Assembly: GCA_030549775.1 (NCBI GenBank)
Contig: CM060172.1
Location: forward strand, 58,657,523 to 58,721,522
Length of the DNA: 64,000 nt
From: Tamarix chinensis
Lineage: Eukaryota; Streptophyta; Magnoliopsida; Caryophyllales; Tamaricaceae
Direction of reading: 5' to 3'
Part shown: positions 43,540-55,900 of the stretch, piece by piece
Numbering within the stretch: position 1 is the stretch's first letter
Layout: each line of letters starts with the position of its first letter
Position numbers and translations under genes: made by a program
The notes under the pieces: model-generated
Told to the model about the DNA's origin: nothing
Database searches by the model: none
Seen by the model: only the letters and a program-made list of their open reading frames with translations

Positions 43540-44890
43540 TTAGGTTAAAATGACCAAAATGCCCCTAGGGCTAAAGCTATCTCTTTATCATCCACTTCCA
43601 TCATATAATTTGTTTTTTATTTACCAACATGCCATAAAAGCTTATCACAGCATAATTATACTATTGATTATGAATTTAAAGTACTCTACACACCAAATGA
43701 TCATTTTACACATAAACCCTAACATGCACTTTTAGAACAACCAACACACATTCTCGTTCATAATCAACAATTAAGGTACCCCTTACATGATTATGAGAAT
43801 AACATCATATCACACCCTAACTTACCAATTTACCTCTAGACTATGCATACTCATTGTGATACACTCAAATTTACTAGAATACCCCTAAGCTTTATAATAT
43901 TCATGATCATGCTTGAATAGGTGATAATAAGGCCATAACCCCTATTATCACACTTAGCATTAATTTATTCCCTTCATGTATGCTTATTAGCCTAACCTCA
44001 AAATTACTAAAATTCCCTTCTTACTTATAAAATTACCATGCATGCATGTTTATTAGACTAATCCCTATCTTGCCGACAAAATTAACAAAATGTCCCTTCT
44101 TACTTACAAAATTACTAAAATGCCCTTCTTACTTGTAAAATTACCAAAATACCATTCTTACTTGCAAAATTACTAAAAGGCCCATAGGTCATTTAATATT
44201 AATAATCATACTCCACGTGTGTTAGTAACTCCACAAAACCCCTATTATTAGGCACCAATTATCACCTATCATGCATGTTTATTTGAGCAACCTCTGTTTT
44301 ATATGCAAAATTACTAAAATGTCCCTAGGTCATAAAATATTAATATTTATGCCCAACATGCATTATTAACACCACAAGACCCTTATTAGCCTACTTAGCA
44401 CCATTTGTTACTTATCATGCCTATTTTATGTGCAAAATTGTTAAATTGCCCCTAGTGCATAAAATATTGATATTTATACCCAACATGGATTATTAAAATC
44501 ACAAAACCCTTATTATTATTATTAACACTAATTATCACCTACTATGCATATTTATGTAGGTCACTCCCATTGAACATGTAAATTACTAAAATACCCGTAG
44601 AACATAAAATACCATTTTTCATGATGGAACATGTATTCTTAATGCCAAAAACCCCTATCATCATTTTCAACATCACATAATACTTATCATGTAATTTTAT
44701 TAAGACAATCCACACCATACAGTAAAATTACCAAATTACCCTTAGGTCATAAATATTGATATTGATATTTCTACTAGCACTTATATTTATATTTATACTC
44801 CGCCAAACTCCCATATCCATTCTTAGCATTAAATATAACACATTAGGCCTCTTATTTAGGTTTAAATATTATGATGTGTCCAAATGACCG
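43540..44890 (-). repeat. AAAATTACTAAAATGCCC minisatellite in LTR-C
   Basis: Diverged units of AAATTACYAAAWTRCCC. The period is looser than in LTR-A and LTR-B, with stretches of other sequence between units. Confidence 0.65.
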
Positions 44891-45402
44891 AATTACCCCT
44901 AGGGCTTATATTAGCATTATTTTCACCACAAATGTCCATACCTACTTATCATAGCAGGTATATACACATACCACACATTATCCACAGCAACTCCTTTCTC
45001 AATCACCATTTTCACACATATCACATCACATACAAGATAGCATGCTTTTCTTCCTAATTTTTAATGTAACATTAACAATCATGAGATGATTAGTAACACA
45101 TTATATTCACACAAAACACATACCAAAACCCTAATATGCTAACTTACGATAATCCGTACATTTTAGTGGGTGTAACAATTTTATTATTTCTAACAAAAAC
45201 CCAAACTTAACTGGTATCCCAGCTGAAAATACTTAAGCTCCATTAGTAAAAATTGTACCTAAAACAATGTTACAAGTAACATATTATTATAAGATAAGTA
45301 AAAGAAGGATTTTTATTAACAATACTTATTAAATATATAATATTAACAAACTATACTATACCTCAAAATTAGCTAAGATTATACTCAAAATTAGGCAGCA
45401 TA

Positions 45403-45426
45403 CTCACGCTACTCATGTAACGTGAG
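45403..45426 (-). other. Hairpin at the end of the pyrimidine tract of LTR-C
   Basis: CTCACGCTAC pairs with GTAACGTGAG across a 4-base loop, with one wobble pair (T opposite G in the LTR-sense strand). It is at the same place as the stem in LTR-B. Confidence 0.7.
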
Positions 45427-46264
45427 CATGCCATGCAAGGCACGAAAGGGGTGAGGAGAAGGGAGAAAATGGATGAAGGGGGCTTGGGTAAGAGGGTTGA
45501 GAAGAGTGATGGAGGGGTGTTGGGTTGGCTATTGGGTGCAAGGGTGAGGTAGGGTGCAGGTGGTGGTTGGAGGTCGAAGTATAGTGGCTCAGGGGTCGTG
45601 GTGGCTATGGAAAGAGGGTGTAGAGAAGGGAGGGAGAAGAGGAAGAAAGGAAAGGAAGGAGAAAGGAAGGGGAGCTGCAAGGGGTTCAAGTAGGGTGAGG
45701 TAGGGGGTGTTGAGAATAAAAAAACAGAAAAAAGAAGAGGAGGAGGTGGGTTAGCCCAAAGGAAAGGGAAATGGAAGGAAGGAAAAGAAAGAAGAGGGAG
45801 AATGTGGTGCGGTTGGGCTAGCTCGGTAGAGAAGGAGGAAAGAAAAGAGGAAGAGGGTTGGGCTGACCTAAAGGAGAAGAAGAAAGGAAAGGAAGAAAAG
45901 GAAGAAAAGGAAAAAGAAGGAAAAGGAAGGAAAAAGGAAAAAGGAAAAGGGAGAAAAATAAAAACAAAATTATTTTTTGGAGTTAGAATTAGAAATTAGG
46001 CTAATGGAAAATTATTAAATTAATTTATCCAAAATTTAAAGTATTAATTTAAGTAAATAATTTTGGTAAAATGGGTTTGGAAATTTATTAAGATAAAAGG
46101 GTAAGATAAAATGATAAAAATATTTATATTAATTTATTAAATAATTCTATCTATTTTTGTAAATCAAAGGTCCACAAAATAATTAAATTAATAGTTTAAT
46201 ATTAAATTATTTCAAATAAAGGGTAAATATTATCTTTTAGATTAATTTTTTTTAGAGTATTAAA

Positions 46265-47600
46265 ACCCTTATTTGGACCTCCATGCCTCACAATCCTCTT
46301 CTCTATTTTGTGTTTTTCTACCTTGATGGATAGATGAAAAACTCATCTAAGGTATAGTATCTATGCATCTCCACTTTCCTAGTAATGTCTTGCCCAATAC
46401 CTCTAAGAAAACGAGACATAGTATACTTTTCTAACTCATCCAAACCGAGTCTCATGGATAGGGATGATAATGGATCGGGTTTGACCAAACCCAAACCTAG
46501 ACCCATTTATATTACCTATACCCAAATACATTAGGTATCAAAAGTTCAGACTCAGATCCAGACCCACCTAGTATAGCGGGTAAACAGGTCCTAAATAGGT
46601 CCGACTATTTTTAAACTTTTTAAATAATTTATGTAAATATAAATACATTTTTATTTTATATATCTTAATATGTATTTTTTTTGTTAAAAAAATTTCTTCA
46701 GTAAAAAGATAAATATTTTAAAATGGTTACTTTAACTTTTTAAATAGTGTTCAATGCTTTTGGAATAAAATATTATACATAATGTTTATAAAATAAATAC
46801 GTATAAATATAGTTAAAGAAATGAATAAGGGTTTCATAAATGATTACAATAAAGATGAAAAACATAATATTAGTGTATATATATATACTAAATGGGTCTG
46901 GGTTAGGTCCAAATATTATGGACCTAGACCCGTGAAAAATGAGGCGAGTCTAGGTTGGGTCCAGGACCCTTTGCCTTCCCTACTCATAGAGAGTTTTTCG
47001 AACTCTCTAATGTATTCTTCTACACTCAATGACCCTTGTTTCATATAGGACATTTTGTTGTACCAGTCTTGAGTAAAAGAAGGAGGAAGGAATCTTTTCT
47101 TTATCAATGTCCTCATTTTCATCCAAGACTTAATCTTTAGGTTTTCCTTCCCTATCCTCTTATGAACTACACTCTCCCACCCTAAAGAAGCATGGAATTT
47201 GAGCTTAATAATTTCCACCTTAAAGGCTTTGGTGTCAGTATAACCCTTATCCTCAAACAACCTACTACATCTCAATTTCCATTCTAGAAAATCTTTAGGA
47301 TCGTGGTTGTCTTAAAATTTCGGAACCTCAAATCTAACATCGTGAAAGTGATCTCCTTTTTTTTTTGATTCCCCCTTCGTGGTTCCATAGAGGAATCACT
47401 TGAGGAAGAGTCTAAAACTCTTTCACTTTCCTCAACTTCAAATAATTCATTTGGTTCTTGAATTGGGGAGGGGGTTTCTTCTAGGATGATTTCGATTTGT
47501 ATTTTGAGTTAGAGTTTCCAAGATATCAAGTAATCTTCTCATATCATTTTGAAGAGACTCAATAGCTCTATCTCTTCTCAAGCTGTTTGTTTATTCAAGA
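46265..47600 (-). pseudogene. Ty3-type retrotransposon gag 5' part (element R)
   Basis: This is the minus-strand Gag capsid region. Phrases include DTKAFKVEIIKLKF, IKSWMKMRTLIKKRFLPPSF, WYNKMSYMKQGSLSVEEYIREFEKLS and, beyond an inserted MITE, YTMSRFLRGIGQDITRKVEM. These match the retrotransposon gag (Retrotrans_gag) fold of Ty3 elements: W-M---L--RF-P, L-QGS-SV-EY---F. Removing the MITE and one duplication copy restores the frame. Stops and frameshifts upstream (about 47310) and downstream show decay. The coding order runs from its LTR at 47807-49239 leftward. Confidence 0.78.
46459..46982. mobile_element. hAT-type MITE inserted in gag
   Basis: A 524-bp AT-rich element has ends TAGGGATGATAATGG and, on the complement of the right end, TAGGGAAGGCAAAGG. 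It is flanked by 8-bp CTCATGGA (46451-46458) and CTCATAGA (46983-46990), one mismatch. The subterminal parts carry GGGTCTGGGT/ACCCAAACCTAGACCC words that can pair. The outer end matches that of the 3688-4120 MITE only in TAGGGA, so it belongs to a related but distinct family. Confidence 0.8.
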
Positions 47601-47790
47601 CTCAATGCTCTTGGCAATGGTTAGTCTCTCATTGAAGAATAAAAGTTTAAAATTAGAGAAAAAGAATCGGTTGTGGAGGAGAAAAATAGGTTAGGTTTCG
47701 AGTGGGGGGAATGATAAATTTTTGTGTGTGTGATTGGTTTATACAAGGTTGATGAGAAGGCAAAGATACCTCGCAAATTAAAACAACCTA

Positions 47791-47803
47791 AGTTCTGATA
47801 CCA
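47791..47803 (-). other. Primer binding site of element R (tRNA-iMet type)
   Basis: The minus strand reads TGGTATCAGAACT, close to the common initiator-Met primer site TGGTATCAGAGC. It lies 3 bases inside the proposed 5' LTR end, as expected for priming minus-strand DNA synthesis. Confidence 0.7.
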
Positions 47804-47806
47804 AGT

Positions 47807-49239
47807 TGATGCATATGAGATCCAACTTAAATCTTGCTAGCTTTTGCTGTTCTAAAATTATATAACAACTAAAAGATGAGAAGAAAGTGAGGGTTTAAAA
47901 ATATTAAGAGAAATAAGGTTTAAGCATGAGGAAAAAGTTTGCTAAAAACATGGCTTTGGGTGCCTTTTTTTTGGTTGGGTTCTGGACAAAAAGGAGAATG
48001 GTTTGCATGGCTAGGTTTTCATAGGAAATTAATTTATCCAAGTAAGAAGGGTTTTGTGGTTCTCAAACTTGAACAAATTAATAACTAGGTTATGATCATC
48101 AATTGGGGATGATCCTGCATCATTAAACCTAGAACAACGATATAAAAGATAATGGAAATAAGCTCATAAAATCAAAATCAAATAATAGAGAATTGAAGGG
48201 AGACTGTTAAGGATCTTATTCTTAAAGTTCGTAAGCTTAATCAAGCTTCAACAATGGTGGTATTAGGCCATGAAGGCCACACAATTTTAGGGAGAAAGGA
48301 ATAGGAGATGTTTTGGTGATGGGAGGAGAAAGGAAAGAAAGAAAAATGATAAAGTTTGCTAAGTTAGAATTCTTAGAGATTAAGTTAAAGACATAAGGTT
48401 ACAATGGTAATTTTATTTAGGAAACCAAAACAAATTTGGCTACTAAGAGATCTAAGGTTGTGCCACATGGAGAGTAATAGAAGTGCCGTCTCTCCTTAAG
48501 CCATTGCATAAAAGAAATGAGTGAAGGAGAAAGAAAGAATAAAAAATTGCTAACATTCGAAATATATGCAAAATATCTATCAAAGAAGAGAAAACCAAAT
48601 TGATCACCACCAAGGAGGAAGGCACAAAATTAATGGGGAAAAATGAGAGGTTATCATGAGTTCTTATCAATAATTAATGGATCACGTGCATTCTTATAAT
48701 GTCTGGATAATAATTGAGATAGAGAAATGTAATTTAGGTGATGTAAATGTATCTAATAATATCTAAAAAATTCCAAAAATAATATGAATAACAATTAAAT
48801 ATTTTTGAATCATATTTAGCTCAAGAATACTAAAATAAGATGATTCAAAAGTTTCATAAAATTTTGATAACTAGAAGAGGCTTAACAAGGCATAAAACAC
48901 ACGATAAAGACCCATTAGAGTGATGAATACTGCCTTTTTGTCAATAACTTGGTTTTGATATTTTAAAAAATCATACTTGGCTCAGAAAAATGTAAGGACC
49001 TCAAATATCTACATAAAAGAATACTTTGAAAATAGTTTAGATGCTAAAAGTAGCTCGCAAGTTTTACTGGACACAAATCTGTAAGAAATGATAAGGAGTC
49101 ATGAACTAAACATTTTAAAAACAAAACTAGAGTTTCAAAACTCTACAAAGGCATAACAAATTATCAAACTAATAGAATTTAATCTTTGCCGATACTAATT
49201 CTAAATAAGTCAGGTTAACCAAAATATAGGGGTATTACA
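47807..49239 (-). mobile_element. 5' LTR of element R
   Basis: Plus-strand ends are TGATGCATATGAG and AGGGGTATTACA, giving TG...CA on both strands and about 1.43 kb. It is placed by the adjacent primer binding site and gag. It lacks the CCACCGG array and the long pyrimidine tract, so it belongs to a different family from LTR-1, A, B, C and E. The partner 3' LTR was not found; the left part of the element is missing beyond LTR-D. Confidence 0.6.
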
Positions 49240-49385
49240 ATCCCTACCTTAGATTTGTGCAACAACAATTCCAATAAATAAATTTAATAAAAATAAATAA
49301 TATCTTCCCAATCTTCTCCTAGTTTTGGTTAATCATTTTAGTTTTTGTAAATAGTTCATTTACACATTTTGCAACAAAGTAGTGC

Positions 49386-51748
49386 TTGTAACACCCCCAA
49401 AATTCACTCCTGAATTTTTTTTTTGAAAGGATAAAGCGGAAGCTAGGAGAGAATTTGGGGAATGTTACCGCCACATCTAACACAAGATAAATTTCCACCA
49501 TCTATCTTATGCTAGATGAAAGGCTAAAACCTGTCAAGCAAAACTTTAAACATCAATGCCGTAAGGATAAACTCCCACAAGGAGATATCCATAGGCAGAT
49601 GGCAAGTGAATCAATTCACTAAATAAAATCATCGCTGAATTGATCAGCGGAACCTGTGAAATAAATCCGAATTTTAAAAGCTTATCAGAGTACGATAAAT
49701 TAAAAGTTAATTACAATACCCTTGAATTTTAAATACAATACTTGAAACTTCCAAAAATAAATACAGTTAAACCAGACAAATCCTGACGGATCAAATTCCG
49801 GATTGTCTACTCTCTCAAGTCAAGCCTTCCACCCCAAAACAGTATTCGATCTTAAACCTGCACAAGAGGTCTGCTCCCCACCATCAGTGGATCATCACAT
49901 GACCCATTCAAACAAGGTAGCATCAGTACGGGTCCGGTACTGAGTAAGCCAATACTACCAAACTCATGGAAGGAAACATGAAACATATAAGATATGAAAG
50001 ACTCTAGCTTACAATTCTCATGCTCAATTATACATTTATTTCATACAATAAAACATAGGATCACAGATTCATACTTATGAGTACATTACTATACATGACA
50101 ACACATAAGATACAAACGTACCAAAAATTACGATCGCATGCTAAATAACACCAATCCAACAATCTGATAATAATCATTACTACATCCGATTTTATTTATT
50201 TATGATGAGTTCAGGGACCCCACTATTCTTAAACCGGTGGAACGGTCTGAAGCACCTCTCGGGACAACACACCCGAGCCACTATTATCATCCGGTGGAAC
50301 GGATCTTACACCTCTCAGGGCAAAACGCTCCTGAGCCACTATTCTGAACTGGTGGAACGGCTTGAAGCACCTCTTGGGGACAACACACTCGAGCCACTAT
50401 TATCATCCGGTGGAACGGATCCTACACCTGGTCCTGACTTACGTAATCTTTCACTTTAAATAATTAGTGTCTTATCCATTACTTAACTCATATCATATTC
50501 TTATTCACGTTGAGTATAAGACCCCACTATTCTTAATCCGGTGGAACGGACTGAAGCACCTCTCAGGGACAAGTCACCTGAGCCACTATTATCATCCGGT
50601 GGAACAGATTCTACACATCTCAGGGCAAAACGCTCCTGAGCCACTATTCTGAACCGGTGGATCGGCTTGAAGCACCTCTCGGGGACAACATACCCGAGCC
50701 ACTATTATCGTCCGGTGGTGGCGTGTGGCAGCAGGTTGGAGGTCGACGGCTGGCGAAGGAGGAGCAGGGAGGAGGAGGTCGAGGCTAGGGTTTCTAGCGC
50801 AGAGAACAGGTTGGGAGCAGGGGAGACGGGAAAAAGGAAAGAGAAGAGAAAAGGAAAAGGAAGAGGGGGGCACCGGTCGGGGCACCGTTTTTTTTTAAAT
50901 ACACATATAAAATAAATACTAAAAGTTTAAAAATTATTATTGGAATATTTTATCTAAAATTCATTAAACGAAAAATCATTTCGTAAGATTCCGAAAGCTT
51001 AAAATTAATAAAAAGCTATATAAAGAATTTCGGAAACATTTTTGGAATAACTTACCAACGTACGTAAAAATTTATATTATTTACGGAAATACATTATAAG
51101 ACCTCGAAATAATATTTAAAAGCATAAAAGTAAATATTTAAATTAAATTCTAATAAACCGAGACTAATTTAAATAATTTTCGAAATCGGTTTTCGGTAAA
51201 CCAAAAATCGTAAAACGGAAGAAAATTAATTCCGGAAAGAAATTCATAAATAAATTCCGAAAATCTTTTTAATTTAAAACTTCCCGAAGATATTAACAAT
51301 TTTCGGAAATGAATAAATTTAAAGTCGGAAATATTTTCTACGGATAAAATTATTAAAATAACTTTAACTATTTAAACCGAAATTTTATAATTTAAATAAT
51401 ATATTTCGTTAACGAAATATAACTCCAAAATAAAATCGTAATCACACGACGAAGTTATAATCGAAAACGAATCTAAAATATTAAAAATCAAAACACGAGA
51501 AAGAAAGGGAATATATATTTTTAACCGAAAATCAAAATCATAAGAATATAATAAAATCACAGTCGTGAACGAATTTGTCCAGAATGGTTCGCAACGACAA
51601 CGATTAATTAAATTCAAATATGAATTCGAAATCGTCGATAAATCCATAAAACAAATCAAAATTAAAATAATTAAATATTTACATCAAATTACGCTAATAA
51701 AATAATTAGGCTTAATAAAATTAGGTTTCAAAAATCCGGGGTATTACA
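49386..51748 (-). mobile_element. Antisense solo LTR (LTR-E)
   Basis: Left end TTGTAACACCCCC, right end GGGGTATTACA; exact 5-bp duplication AGTGC at 49381-49385 and 51749-51753. At 2.36 kb it is a shorter relative of the long LTRs. It has GGGAATGTTACCGCCACATC near the left end (about 49458), a GGTCCGGTACTGAGTAAGCC motif (about 49930), a 55-65-bp unit array (50208-50720), a short purine-rich stretch (50740-50890) and an AT-rich half with many CGAAA/TTTCG words. No internal domains flank it. Confidence 0.8.
50208..50720 (-). repeat. Tandem array of GGTGGAACGG...CACCTCTCGGGACAACA units in LTR-E
   Basis: About eight or nine units of roughly 55-65 bp, alternating between two subtypes: one with CGGGACAACACACCCGAGCCACTATTATCATC, the other with AGGGCAAAACGCTCCTGAGCC. 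The array is interrupted by about 90 bp near 50435-50520. Confidence 0.82.
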
Positions 51749-51753
51749 AGTGC

Positions 51754-52900
51754 CGATTTATATTGTCTGGATCTTATTTCATTTTTCTTTTTCATTATCC
51801 ATAACTATAGGGCCATATACAATATATCAAAACTAGTTATTGAATCTAATTAAACTATAATTTTATAATTTATATTGATTAATATTTAAAAAAAAGAGAT
51901 TACTTAACTTTCTCAAAATAACCTGTTCAATATAACAATATATGTATTCTTATAAGAACAAATATATAACTAATTTGTCTATTTTGTCATCATCGACACA
52001 ATACAACTTAACTCAATTCCTTTTTATATATTATTATTTGTTTCTTTTAATATTTTATATTTGTTAATTAGTAAAAAGCACATGTATATGTACATACATA
52101 TAATATAATATAATGGTCAACTCTTAAATGTCAACTACTCAAATTGGACTATAGAATTATAGTTTTAGGACATTATTAAACAACTGGTAGATAGTTTACA
52201 ATATATTGTATTAGCTGATTTGACTAATAAATAATATTAGTTATTTCGATAGAAATGTTTATTAATAGTAGCCGGTAGTGATAATTATTAGCGAAATAGA
52301 GGCATACATAAATTACAAAAATATAATTTTGCATAAGTTCATCTAAGAATGTATATATTTTGAGTTTTTAAATTTTTTTACTTCTATCTCTAATATAAAT
52401 ATTAGCTTTTATAAAACAATGTGGATTTAGGTAAGCATATAATCTTCCTCTAAAAATCTTAGAGTTTATAAGTATACTATTTATTCCCCACACAAGATTT
52501 AAAACATTGATAAAAAATTAGTGGTTTGGTCGAAAAATATTAAGATCAAACCATAATTTGGTCCAATTAATAGTATATTTGACATTATCAAAAATAGCTT
52601 ATAAGTCAGCTTCTAACTAATTATTTTAATTTTTTTATTTGGTAAGCAGGTTTTTTTTTTCAATCTATATAAACTACAAGCTACTTTAAATAATATCTTA
52701 TAAGGCATCATTTACTTTTTAATTATAAGCTCGCTTTTAGTATATTTTACAAAATGTACGCTAAACCCGCTCAAACTGGACCGCGTTTGGCTCTAGAGCG
52801 AATCGACAAAGAAAACACTTCGCGATATCGTTTGGCGGAGGTGCTAGATTGCTATTGTTCGGACATCGTCACATCGTGCTTATCTGAGCCCCTCTCTGAA
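51754..52900. other. Intergenic region and promoter side of NOL
   Basis: AT-rich. An AGCTTATAAGTCAGCTTCT block near 52596 and ATAAGCTCGC near 52726 look like ends of a small repeat. The frame of the NOL first exon stays open upstream to 52754, but the first 49 codons do not look like a transit peptide. No clear TATA box is assigned. Confidence 0.4.
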
Positions 52901-55900
52901 ATGGCTGCGAATTGTATTTGTGCTGCTACGTTCGCCCCAATTCCCTTGGCCGAAATCTCCGAAGTCGGAACGTCTCTCTCTCTTTCTCCTGTTCATAAAC
53001 CACGGCTACGTCTTCTGTTCTACCCTCAACGCTCACCGAAATCTGGTTCCCGCCACAAATCTCTCAACTCGCCGTCTGCTGCGAGGAGTTATCCGAGTCA
53101 ATTGTTGATCAGAGCTGAAACCTCTGCGTCCCGGCAGCCCATGGTCCCTCCTTTCAATGTTTTAATTACTGGTTCAACGAAGGGTTGGTCTCTTCAGTTT
53201 TCATTTTCCTGACCGTTAATGTCCGATTTGTTGTGATTGTCTGCTGTCGTTTACTCGTTGCTAGTATTTACTGTAACTTCATCAGGCATAGGTTATGCTC
53301 TAGCTAGGGAGTTCCTCAAAGCTGGCGACAATGTTATTGTTTGTTCAAGGTCAGGTAAGAGCTGTAGTGCGTTTGGAGCTTTGGTACTGCACGTGTCCAT
53401 TTCATCGTTAGACTTTCTTCTGAGAACAAATTGTTGTTGCCGATACAGCTGACTCAGTGTTGGTCCGGTGATGTGGGGTTATGAATGAATGTCCATGAGA
53501 GAAAGCAGTGAGAGTGTTAACGTGAAAGAAAGAAAAAAGAAAAAAAATGCTGGTTAGGAGGAAAATGCACTTCATAGGAGTTCAGACTTCAAGGCACCCC
53601 CTTCTTTTTTTCCTTATATAAAGGAAGTCTCCCGAGCTGCGACAGCCCTCCCTTATAAATAAAAAAGAAAAAAAAATGTGGAGCGAGCTTAATGGAATAA
53701 AATATAAAAACTACCAATAGAACGAATTTTGCCATCCTTTCCCAACGTTAACCACCCCCCAACCATTTTTCCCTCGCTCCTTCTCCTCTCTTCTCTCCAA
53801 CGTTCCTCCTCCATCGCCTCAGTCATTATAAAGATTTTTGTTGTTGCTTGAATTCATGTTTTTAGTCATTCGTATGTTTAGAAAACCTGATTCCTGCTGC
53901 AACAGACCTCTGCAAGCAACTCATACTTGAGCTGTGCACGGAGCAAACCCAACTCATCGAGACCTTTCTTATTCCCACCCTTTCTTTTCTGCACTACCAA
54001 ACGTGAAACTACTCAAGACCTTTGATAAGAGATCAAATTATGTGCATTCCATAATTCCATTGCACACCATTCAAATTGTTATCATTCGAACGTCAAAGGG
54101 CTGTGAGAACTGTGTTACCTATCAGAATCTAAATAATTGATCATAAGATGTTTCTGTTCTATTTTAATTTTCCTTTAACTGATAAGATCATTCTGTCTCA
54201 CATCTGGATTTTGACTACTACCATTTAGAATGAAATTATGTAATAATACCCATGTTTTTGTTTGAGTCAGGGAGGGTGAGAGATAGAGTGAGGTTAACCA
54301 CTGTGATAGAACTGGACTTTGCTATTGGTTCTTGCATCACCTGCCCTTCATTCATATTCTTTCAATACTAAAAGAAACTGAGTCAACCTCTGTGCTTATC
54401 AATTGCATCAGATATCATATCTACCTTGTGACCTGATGCTTTTACCACTGCTATGACAGCTGAACGGGTTGAACATGCTGTTCAGAGCTTGAAAGCGGAA
54501 TTTGGGGAGCAGCGTGTGTGGGTACTATTATCATTCTTCTTTACCAAATTAAAGCTGATCTTTATTTAGCTTTGGACTCTATTCCCGCTTTTCCTCCTTT
54601 TCACATTGTTGTGTATGCAGCTATTTGACTTTTGAATGACCTTAACATACCACTGTTACTTACCAATTTACCAATCATGCAGGGAAATCAATGTGATATA
54701 CGGGATGGCAATAATGTGGAGGCTTTAGTTGCATTTGCTCAAGAAAAGCTGGGATATATCGATATATGGGTAATGGTTGCTATTCTAGGTTTCTTCTTCT
54801 TTTTTCCTTTTTTCTTGGAATGTAATATTTTGTCTTCTTATGCCTGAAAAAGTAACGTGTCAGTGATGCACGTGTTGGCTCAGAAGCTATTGTTTTTGCT
54901 ATAGTTTCTTTAGTGATGATCGTGGACTTTTTTAAGGGGTTATTCATCCCTATTTTGACCACATTTTTTGTTTATACTGCTTGACACAGCAACTAAAGTG
55001 TGAACAACATGCATCCTTGAAGGAGTTAAGAAATATTATTGTTGAGTTACCCAAAATAATGATCACTAATGACATCAAGCTGTCCAATACTGTGTGAAAA
55101 TCATGAAACTAATTTGAACCTGCTACTATGGCAACCCAGTGAAGAGAATACTATTTTCTAGCCATTGTATACTAAAACAGTCTTTAACCATTGTAGAAAA
55201 GGAATTTCTTTTCCATCCTTGCCTCCCTGGAGTGGATGCCATTTATTTCTTTTGCCATTCACAGTCATTTTGAGTGAAGAACATTTAATTCAAGATTGAC
55301 ATGTGAGAGACTGCCATACTAAGCCTTCTCCACCCATGTTAACAACTGCACTTTAAACTTAACGAGTCTAAAACTTAAAATGAAAAGTTGGTAATGACAT
55401 GGTCAAAATCCTTCTCCTCAAAGGGACGTGCTCCCTGCACAACTGCTCATGCACAAACTGTGTATCAACTTAAAAAAACCACGTCAGAAGGGCCCACAGT
55501 GGCCTGGAGGCTATGAATTATTAGACAAGGGCAAAAAATTGCACTTGAGAAACAAGTCAAATAACTCTACAAGGGTAAGATAGAGGGAATATATAGAGTC
55601 ACCTTTGTTAACTATTATTCATCATCCAAATGTGTATATTTATACAAGGGGCTAGGGCATTGGGTAAGGGGATGCAACTTATATGCAATATCCTATCCAC
55701 CCTCAGGTAATTAAAAAAATAAAAATTATCAATGTATTATGTGTTTCCAGAACAATGTAATCAAATTAAAACATAAAATGATACAAAACATAATTGCCCT
55801 GCTGAGTTTTTGTCTTTTGAAAATATTGTTCAATATATTCCTTATTTCGCTCATAAATACATCTTTCTTAATATAAAACAGTTCAACAACCTCTAATATG

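Larger units (their letters stand above)
41931..46264 (-). mobile_element. Antisense solo long LTR (LTR-C) inserted in gag of element R
   Basis: Left end TATAACATTCCTAAAATTC, right end TTAGAGTATTAAA; flanks ACCTT (41926-41930) and ACCCT (46265-46269) match at 4 of 5 bases. Modules in antisense order: block with CGATACCAAGTGGTAAGG (about 42050), CAGTACTACGGTACTGAGTAA (about 42330), array of ACTATTATAACCGGTGGAC (42735-42935), minisatellite of AAATTACTAAAATGCCCTTCTTA type (43540-44890), hairpin (45403-45426), purine-rich stretch (45430-45960), and AT-rich end. Removing it joins the two gag parts of element R. The ends are somewhat mutated from TG...CA, so it is not a recent insertion. Confidence 0.7.

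Noticed and set aside
50208..50720. CRISPR-like array
   Set aside because: Plant nuclear LTR; units vary in length, spacers are repeats of each other, and no cas genes are present.
52754..52900. Upstream in-frame ATG as the NOL start
   Set aside because: The extra 49 residues contain several acidic residues and do not resemble a transit peptide; the internal Met begins a Ser/Ala/Arg-rich sequence as expected.
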